Of a DNA stretch of 64,000 nt, positions 56,678 through 64,000 are shown piece after piece (the first letter of the stretch is position 1; each line of letters begins with the position of its first letter). The position numbers and the translations under genes were made by a program. Where the stretch lies: contig PYIU01000001.1 in assembly GCA_003415625.1 (NCBI GenBank), forward strand, positions 5,642,746-5,706,745. The letters run 5' to 3'. This DNA is from Aquanectria penicillioides (Eukaryota > Ascomycota > Sordariomycetes > Hypocreales > Nectriaceae). Below the pieces are notes generated by a model. It ran no database searches and was not told the DNA's origin. It saw only the letters and a list, made by a program, of their open reading frames with translations.

Positions 56678-56748
56678 GGTCGCGTGGCCCAATGGCAAGG
56701 CGTCTGACTACGAATCAGGAGATTGTGGGTTCGATCCCCACCGTGACC
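56678..56748 (+). tRNA. tRNA-Arg (ACG), copy 5
   Basis: 71 nt, plus strand, identical to copies 3 and 4 and 84 bp downstream of copy 4. A T-run follows within 15 bp. Confidence 0.95.
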
Positions 56749-57150
56749 TTCGCTTCATTTTTGAGTCTTTAATGAATTTTTTGTTGCCCGTCGAGCCAAT
56801 CCCGTCTGTGCGTGCTCTGCGTGAGGATGATATGATGAGTCGATGACATGGTTGGGTCGTCATGTGTGGCTTTACAGCCGGGCCGTTCGGATTCCCTAGC
56901 CTTATAGGTTGTTTCGGAGTCGAGACTTTTATGAATTAATGCATTAGCGAGTTTCTAAATGAAGAAGTATACGACCCTTTGAATTGAACGACTTTTCTGG
57001 CCGCAATTGTACAGTTTCCATGTGTCGCAACCCGAGGTAAACGGTTCCTGGGAGGAGGCCTATTTGGGGTAGCGTCTAGCGCTGATGGGCGATGAAAATT
57101 TCCCAAGGACTGAACCCAACGCGAACCTGATCTTGTACACAACACGACCG

Positions 57151-57197
57151 CAGCAGCAACAGCAACAGCAGCAGCAGCAGCAGCAGCCGTAGCAGCA
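57151..57197. repeat. CAG/CAA triplet tract
   Basis: About fifteen mostly CAG and CAA triplets. It lies outside the coding exons, 670 bp upstream of the Gln-rich gene. Confidence 0.8.
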
Positions 57198-57469
57198 GTC
57201 GCCAAGGCCAGCAACGGCAACGATCCTGCTCCAGCCTTTACAAGACTTTCGTAGTGTGATAGGCGCTTGTCTCACTCTAGCCGCGCTGCCCTGGCACTAT
57301 CCCGGCCTTATTGCTCCTGATTCCCGTTGGAGGCGTCGTCAATCAAACTATTGCTACCCCCAGGCCAGAACGGTCGCACGCCACCATCCCCTCCACCAAC
57401 AAATCCGGACGCGAGGCCTCCTGAGAGAGTCGCTCGCGCTCGGCCTCGGCACGGTACAGTTTGAAGTGC

Positions 57470-57498
57470 AAACGCCAACGCCAACGCCAACGCCAACG
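57470..57498. repeat. ACGCCA hexanucleotide repeat
   Basis: Nearly five tandem copies of the hexamer ACGCCA in the presumed leader region. Confidence 0.8.
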
Positions 57499-57866
57499 CT
57501 CTGACGTTCAGGCGACAGATATATACTTGATACGTGTATGCAGGGCGACACCTGGTCGCACACAGTCCGCGTCGCCGGCGTCGAATAGCCGTGACGGAAG
57601 CGGTCGACGTCCGTCACCTCTGCCCCACACAACCTCGTTCAACGTCGTCTCCCAGCCCAGGTTTCCAATCCCGGCCCGCGTCCACGTCCAGCCTCCAGGC
57701 CCTCGCCGTTGTCTGAGCGTGTCTGCCCAGCCCGACCCCGACCCCGACCCAGACCCCATCGACTGAGTCGCCCGTTGTCCGTCGCCCGTGCCGCCCGTGG
57801 CCAGCAAGCCCTCGACGCCCTGCCCGTTTGCCGCCGTCACCGCCGCTCAAGCGCTGCCCTGCCGCC

Positions 57867-59567
57867 ATGTACTCCGCCGGCTATGGCTTTGCCAACAATG
57901 CTGCTCCCTCCTTCAACAACGCCGCCCCACAGCAGCCTGGAGCCCAGCCGACCGGCCAGCAGGTCATGTACAACCAGCAGCAACAGTTTGCCGGCATGGC
58001 TCCTCAGGGAGCCTTTGCCCCTGGCGCGAACCCTCAGATGATGCCCGGTGGCCCTGCGGGAATGATGCCAAACGCTGCCATGCCTCACATGGCTCCCAAT
58101 GGTCAGAGTGAGTCGCCCTCTTCTCCCGCCCCGATGCCTCCCCCAACACGCTTCGACGCGTTCGGATTTGCTTTTCAGCACCGCCTCGAGTCCTGCCAGA
58201 TCGTACTTCGTTCCGCCTCTTGATGGATCGCGTCGAGGGACAAACACGCGACAAGTATGCGCTGAGCCGCATTGCTTGGGCCCTTGATGACCATGGAGAC
58301 TGACTCTTTGGCAACAGTGCCCGGATACCAGCAGCAATTCACCGGCGCCCCGTACGGCCAAGTCGTTCCCTCGTCCGTCGGCCCCCAGGGCTTTGCTCCC
58401 AACTACATGATGGCTGGCGGTATGCAAGGGTTTCCCATGAACCAAGCCGGAATGCCTCAGCAAGCTCAGATGATGCAACGTATGCCTCAGCAAGCTCAGC
58501 AGCAAGCTCAACAGCAGGCGCAGCAACAACAACAACAAGCGCAACAGCAGGCGCAACAGCAGGCGCAACAGCAGCAACAACAGCAACAGCCACAACCCCC
58601 GAACCCCGCCGCCATGGGCCAGGTCGGAACGCCTCAGCGACCCCCAAGTGCTGCCCAGGGCACACCTAATGCTGTGCCTCCGCAACCCGGGCAGTTCTCG
58701 ACACCTCAACCTCCCTCGCAAGGACAGACTCCCACCAACCAGCAGCCTCAGTCAGCTGGCATGTCCACACCTCAGACTCCTACCTTTTCCGCGAACCAAG
58801 GAGTCACGACCAACGGAGGCTCAGGCGTAGGGACGCCCCTGAGCCCCGGATCAGAATCACGAGACAAGGAGCGTTTTGCCCTCTTGTTGGATATCAACCA
58901 CGAGCTACTGTACGAGTCGATACAAATTCAAGCAACGCAACAAGAGTTGAAAAAGGAACATGCCGCGGATGGTAGCGTGGATAAGAAGCCAACTGAGGAA
59001 GAGAGCCTCTTCCAACAAGATTATCTTCAGTATGTCCTTTCCCTCCTCTTTTCTTTTCGGCCTCGTAGGAAGCCGCGCTGACAAGTTTTACAGATGTATG
59101 AGGCGGTTACAGGCAAATCTTTCTTACATGGCAGCACTGGCGGACAGGAAACCCGAGGTTAAGGTGCCTCCGTGCCCTGCCTATCTCAGTGCTCCTCCTC
59201 TGAACCTCTCACTTAAGCTCCGGGCCCCTGCTGCTGCTCCGGATGGCGCAGAGAACAGGATTGACCCCGTGGCCGACAGAGATGAACGTGATAGAAGCAT
59301 CAAAGACCTTTATTCAAGGTTACAGGCCGTCTTCCCGGGTTCGATCCTAAGAAAGAGCCGGTGTATCGGGTTCCTCCACAGGGAGGACCTCAAGGCCCGA
59401 AACCTGGAAACCCCGGGATGAGCCAGGCCAGCCCAACTGCCCAGAAGACCCCTCAGATGCCAAACATGCCAGTGCCACACATGCCACCATCTTTGCAGCA
59501 ATCTATGCAACAATCTATGCAACAGTCGATGCAGCAATCGATGCAGCACCCTGGTATGCCCTCATAG
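57867..59567 (+). CDS. Glutamine-rich nuclear-type protein, frame broken near end
   Basis: Three exons: 57867-58107, 58318-59029 and 59094 onward. The N-terminus is Gln/Met/Pro/Gly-rich (MYSAGYGFANNAAPSF), then a polyglutamine tract mixed with Ala (58495-58590). A conserved-looking helical part follows: RFALLLDINHELLYESIQIQ, then DYLQCMRRLQANLSYMAAL formed across the last junction. The frame then continues to SIKDLYSRLQAVFPG. As written it stops at 59421 after an unlike tail. One base earlier in phase, from about 59340, the frame FDPKKEPVYRVPPQGGPQ runs to 59567 and ends in LQQSMQQSMQ repeats, composition like the rest of the protein. A one-base loss at 59335-59341 is therefore likely. The helical part resembles Snf11-type subunits of SWI/SNF, but this is a weak guess. 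Read literally the protein is 426 aa. Confidence 0.75.
58495..58590 (+). repeat. Polyglutamine/alanine-coding tract
   Basis: CAA, CAG and GCx codons coding runs of Gln broken by Ala, inside the Gln-rich gene. Codons are mixed, which makes it less prone to slippage than a pure CAG array. Confidence 0.85.
59494..59550 (+). repeat. 12-bp repeat coding QQSM
   Basis: Four tandem copies of a 12-bp unit that codes Gln-Gln-Ser-Met, with synonymous differences between copies. The retained frame supports this stretch being coding. Confidence 0.75.
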
Positions 59568-61581
59568 TGAACTGGTCCCTCGTCATCTCAAGGGTCGAGG
59601 CCGTTTGTATATATGATGAGATGGTTCATAGATGCCGTGGCCCTGGGGTCTTGATGGGTGTGATGTTACGGGGCGCGCAGTACTTTTTAGCCCGTGAGAT
59701 TGGTCTGTGTGGGGGCCATGTTTTGAAAAGATGGGCTTCTGTGTCATGTAATCTGGAGTTGGAATCCGGGCCCAGAGCATGAATTCCAGGCAAGTTAGAA
59801 GGGCACGAGTGGCGACAGCCTGTGCTGGGAAACAAGAGCATGGAAAATGATGCGGCTGAAAGGTATTATCCACGAGTGGATTGGAGGGGCGTTTCTGGAA
59901 GCGATATTTTGATAGCTGTCATGACTATACAAAACAAAACAAACAAAATAAAGAATTGATTGCCACGCTCATTCTCCGCACTGAGCACTGTACGGTACTA
60001 GGGGTTGGTCTCAGCTGTGCCATGCAATGTGGGTGTAGGTAGGTGGGTGACAACGCAGGCACACGCGGGGGGCACGCAGACAACTGGCTCGCGTGACTTG
60101 CCATGGATGACCGTCTATGGAATTCGCGCTGGTGCCTCAACAATTGTGCTAATCCTGCAGTTTCAACTTTTCCGACTCCGCTTCCCGCTTCTGCCTCTGG
60201 CACCAGAGACGGTATCTCGGACAATGCTTGTTTAGAGCGTCAATGGAGGGGTGGTCATTGGCCCACCGGCTTCGGGTTGCCCACAAGAGGAGGAGCAAAA
60301 AAAAAAAAAAAAAAAACTTCTCTGCAGCCCAGCGTGGGATGGGGAGCGGGTTTTAGTTGATACGCCAACTGTAGGCTTAGTTGGCGACCGGGAGGGACAA
60401 AATGGGCATATTATGGATCCATTCCTGGGTCGACGGTCGAGGATCGAGGACCGGCAGGCTCCTTAGCCGGCCAACGATGCGATGTTTTGCTTGGATCGAA
60501 GCCAAGATGTACCGTGCCAGAATAGGTACTGTGCGGCAGGTTGCAAGCTTTTCCGAATGAAGAATAAAGGCGGTGATTGCTGGACGGGAATCTTACTTAC
60601 AGATGTGGCTTGCCGAAGAGTTTGGTCGAGCATGACTCCGGCACTGATACGTCCGTTAGACGGACACCACTCCCTCGACGGCGGCGATCTCACTTTTCAT
60701 GCCGGACCCGCGCAGCTTCTGGCAGCTCATCATTGACCTACGGAGTAAAGCTCTGCTTTCGTAGATTACGTAGCACTTTCGGATGGACGGTGAGAGCCCG
60801 ATTTTCTGACTCTCTGACTCCTTGGCTCTCCGCCGCTTTCAGCAACATCTTGCCAGCCCCAGCCCCCCCCCCCCAGTCAATTTGTCAGTGCCACCGGCAG
60901 TCCTTGCGGGAGTATCTCACCCCGCCACCGTTCGCCGTATCCTATTCTCGGGCTCGGTGACTGGGACTTGACCCTGGCCCTGACCGCCGATCTCGTCACC
61001 CACCCCTCCAAACAAAAAATCAGCAGCCCGCCCACTCTCCATGTCGACCTTGGTACCGCCGCCAGATCATGGAAGCCGTGGAGAGGTTCGGCCAGGGCGT
61101 TGGCGGGGCGCGTTAGCGCGCTGCAAGACTCCCCTGAACGCCTCGGATTGGACGTGCCAGGGCGAGGTTCCCAGCCATTGGCCAATCGCAGCCCGCTGTG
61201 GCCCAGTGCTAACAGCGGCGGGGGGGGGGGGGAAGCACCCTGGCAGCACCCTAGGTACCTCTACGTAGTAGGCCGAAGAAAAAAAAAAAAGTTGAGGTGC
61301 CGCATCCGTCATTACTTCGGTCTCCTCCATCTCTTCCTCTCCTCCAAAACTCTCGCCTCTCTTCCCCCAAACATCCCTCTACTCTCAATTGCTGTCGAGG
61401 CAGATGAGCGCGAGGTAGCTTCTGACCAGTCAAGGGGAGCTCTGAAAACGAGTTTTCTTGCCGGCCGTAGCTTGTATCCTCCGCCCTCTTTGCATCATCC
61501 CCTCGTCTCCTGCCCCGCGTTTCTGCGTCGTCTCTCGGGCCTCGTGCCTGTGTGCAGAAGCTTCACATTTTCCCCTTCATA
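59568..61581. other. 2-kb intergenic region before URA2
   Basis: No supported gene. It has A-runs (60297-60316), a G-run (61209-61220) and short CT-rich blocks. A CCAAT box lies at 61182-61186, 396-400 bp before the URA2 start. The last 250 bp are CT-rich, typical of strongly expressed fungal genes. Confidence 0.55.
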
Positions 61582-64000
61582 ATGTCTTCCGATTCCCAGC
61601 CGCCGGCTTCGGCCCGCCTCGTGGGCTCTGACGATGACGGCCTCGTCTGTCTCGAGCTCGAGGACGGCTCCACCTACCAGGGCTACAGCTTTGGTGCCCA
61701 GAAGAGCATTGCTGGAGAGCTGGTCTTCCAGACGGGCATGGTGGGGTATCCCGAGTCCGTGACAGACCCTTCCTACCGCGGCCAGATTCTCGTCATCACC
61801 TTTCCCCTGGTCGGAAACTATGGTGTTCCCTCGCGCGAGGCCATGGATGAGCTTCTCGGCGACCTGCCCGCTCATTTCGAGTCCAACCAGATCCACATTG
61901 CTGGTCTGGTCACGGCCTCTTACTGCGGCGAGGACTTTTCTCACTTCCTCGCCACCTCCTCCTTGGGCACTTGGCTCAAGGAGCAGGGCGTCCCCGCCAT
62001 GTACGGCGTCGACACTCGCGCCCTAACCAAGAAGATCCGAGAGAAGGGTAGCATGCTCGGCAAGATGCGCCTTGAGTCCAAGACCCTCACCAACGGCACC
62101 GTTAGCCAAGCCGATACCCCGCTGGCCCCTGCGCCTCTCGACATCTTTGAGCAGATCGACTGGGTTAACCCCAATACCAAGAACCTGGTGGCAGAGGGTG
62201 AGTCTCCCCATGACTTCAGATCCGAAGGCATGCTCATCGTAGTGTAGTTTCCATCAAGGCTCCTAAACTGTATAAGCCCCCCGTCGATGTTGCTCGCAAG
62301 CACCCGTCGGGGCGCACCGTCCGTGTCCTGTGTCTCGATGTCGGTATGAAGTACAACCAGCTGAGGTGCTTCCTCAAGCGCGGCGTCGAGGTTCTCGTCT
62401 GCCCTTGGGACTATGACCTGGCTGGCGCCATTGACGAGTACGATGGTCTTTTCCTGTCCAACGGTCCAGGTGATCCCTCCGTCCTCGAAAACACCGTAAA
62501 AAACATTTCTGCCGTCCTTGAGAAGAACAAGACTCCCGTCTTCGGTATCTGCCTGGGTCACCAGCTGCTGGCTCGCGCCTCTGGGGCCAAGACCACCAAG
62601 ATGAAGTTCGGTAACCGCGGCCACAACATTCCCTGCACCAGCATGGTCACTGGAAAATGCCACATCACCTCTCAGAACCACGGTTTCGCTGTTGATGCTG
62701 CCAGTCTGACTGATGGCTGGAAGGAGCTCTTCGTCAATGCCAACGACGGCAGCAACGAGGGTATCATGCACGCCGAGAAGCCTTACTTCTCCGTCCAGTT
62801 CCACCCTGAGAGCACTCCTGGTCCCCGCGACACCGAGTTCCTCTTCGACGTCTTCATTGACACCATGGTCAAGTGCGCCGAGGACCCCGCTCAGCTCAGC
62901 GCCCCCGTCAGCTTCCCCGGCGGCACTCTTGAAGAGAACGAGGCCCTCCACCCCCGTGTCTCTGTCCGCAAGGTTCTTGTCCTTGGTAGCGGTGGTCTGA
63001 GCATTGGCCAGGCCGGTGAATTCGACTACTCCGGTAGTCAAGCCATTAAGGCCCTGAAGGAGGAGGGCATCTACACCGTGTTGATTAACCCCAACATTGC
63101 CACTATCCAGACCTCCAAGGGCCTGGCTGACAAGGTTTACTTTCTTCCCGTCAATGCCGATTTCGTTCGCAAGGTCATCAAATACGAGCGACCCGATGCC
63201 ATCTATGTTACCTTCGGTGGACAGACCGCCCTCTCAGTCGGTATCCAGCTGAAGGATGAGTTCGAGGAGCTTGGCGTCAAGGTCCTGGGCACTCCCATTG
63301 ACACCATCATCACTACTGAGGACCGTGAGCTGTTTGCCCGCAGCATGGACTCCATTGGTGAGAAGTGTGCCAAGTCTGCCTCCGCCAACAACATTGACGA
63401 AGCTATGCACGTCGTTAAGGACATTGGATTCCCCGTCATTGTCCGTGCCGCCTATGCCCTGGGTGGTCTTGGCAGTGGTTTCGCCAACAACGAGGATGAG
63501 CTTCGCGATCTCTGCAACAAGGCCTTTGCCGCCAGTCCTCAGGTTCTCATCGAGCGCAGTATGAAAGGCTGGAAGGAGATCGAGTACGAGGTCGTCCGAG
63601 ACGCTCAGGACAACTGCATTACTGTCTGTAACATGGAAAACTTCGATCCCCTCGGTATCCACACTGGTGATTCCATCGTTGTCGCCCCCTCTCAGACTCT
63701 GTCCGATGAGGACTACAATATGCTGCGAACCACCGCCGTCAACGTCATCCGACACTTGGGCGTCGTGGGTGAGTGTAACATCCAGTATGCGCTCAACCCC
63801 TTCTCCCGCGAGTACTGCATTATCGAGGTCAACGCTCGTTTGTCTCGATCTTCTGCTCTCGCCTCCAAGGCCACTGGTTATCCCCTGGCTTTCATCGCCG
63901 CCAAGCTCGGTCTCGGCATTCCTCTCAAGGAGATCAAGAACTCCGTTACCAAGGTCACCTGTGCCTGCTTTGAGCCCTCGCTTGACTACGTCGTCGTCAA
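61582..64000 (+). CDS. URA2: Multifunctional pyrimidine enzyme Ura2 (GATase-CPSase part), cut by window end
   Basis: Cytosolic enzyme that starts UMP synthesis: glutamine amidotransferase and carbamoyl-phosphate synthase, normally followed by an inactive dihydroorotase-like and an aspartate transcarbamylase domain beyond this window. Two exons: 61582-62197 and 62248 to the edge. The ATG at 61582 opens [20 protein letters not shown]. The small amidotransferase domain begins [19 protein letters not shown]; the catalytic Cys is in FGICLGHQ (about residue 307), and His391 and Glu393 are in FHPES. Fusion to the synthetase occurs around residue 447 ([20 protein letters not shown]), with ATP-grasp motifs GGQTALSVG and [12 protein letters not shown]. 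Arginine-specific fungal synthases have separate small and large subunits, so the fusion points to Ura2. The family is usually feedback-inhibited by UTP; the regulatory domain is not in the window. Confidence 0.94.

Larger units (their letters stand above)
56749..57866. other. Upstream region of the Gln-rich gene
   Basis: No gene supported. It contains a CAG/CAA triplet tract (57151-57197), a hexanucleotide ACGCCA array (57470-57498) and a similar CCCGAC array (57737-57757). The CT- and CG-rich half nearest 57867 is probably promoter and leader. Confidence 0.55.

Noticed and set aside
53077..56846. Open frames containing DRTHNLLIRSQTPCHWA or WPNGKASDYESGDCGF at 53077-53271, 53907-54092, 54095-54787, 56393-56632 and 56631-56846
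   Set aside because: These are translations of the tRNA-Arg genes themselves, a known source of false protein predictions. All five coincide exactly with the tRNAs.
63768..63784. Possible intron in URA2 (GGTGAGTG ... CCAG)
   Set aside because: The frame reads straight through as [11 protein letters not shown], a conserved synthetase segment; the gap would be far too short for an intron.
1..64000. CRISPR arrays, bacterial operons, integrases or phage genes
   Set aside because: None were seen; the gene structure is clearly fungal.

Overview
The window looks like nuclear DNA of a filamentous ascomycete, most likely a Sordariomycete and perhaps Hypocreales. The evidence is spliced genes with short introns (mostly about 50-100 nt, GT...AG, some with a CTAAC-like branch site), fungus-specific families (DASH subunit Dad4, a KapC-type bZIP, SUR7/PalI, GH76 Dfg5/Dcw1) and a fused URA2-type pyrimidine enzyme. 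It is not bacterial: I see no operons, ribosome binding sites, CRISPR arrays or IS elements. Assignments come from reading translated exons by eye; no database search was possible.

Layout. 1-3112 has no gene I can support and carries microsatellites and a decayed direct repeat. 3.1-13.2 kb is gene-rich: kapC-like bZIP (+), arp5 (-), dad4 (-, five tiny exons), ies6 (+, possible frameshift), got1 (+) and profilin (-). A gene-poor stretch of 4.7 kb follows. 17.9-31.9 kb holds an unknown basic/proline-rich protein (+), the R-SNARE ykt6 (-), the dual-cassette helicase slh1 (+) and a Rab24-like GTPase (-). 32-37 kb is gene-poor apart from an intron-containing tRNA-Ile. 37.2-45.3 kb is membrane and cell-surface themed: a SUR7/PalI-like tetraspanner (+), an MscL-type channel with a cysteine-pair tail (+) and two related secreted, probably GPI-anchored proteins (- and +). 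49.2-52.3 kb holds a GH76 cell-wall enzyme (+) and histidinol-phosphate aminotransferase (-). 53.1-56.8 kb is an AT-rich island with five tRNA-Arg(ACG) genes around two divergent spliced genes I cannot identify. The right end has a glutamine-rich protein (+, apparent frameshift near its end) and the 5' half of URA2 (+), cut by the window edge.

Functional links. Arp5 and Ies6 form one module of the INO80 chromatin remodeler, and their genes lie 1.5 kb apart with only dad4 between. Got1, Ykt6 and the Rab-like GTPase all concern membrane traffic. The SUR7-like protein, MscL, the two GPI-type proteins and the GH76 enzyme act at the plasma membrane or wall. HIS5 and URA2 are housekeeping biosynthesis.

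The best candidates for something undescribed are the tRNA-Arg island with its two orphan genes, the MscL with two C-X2-C pairs, and the Rab with an altered G4 motif and a loop insertion.
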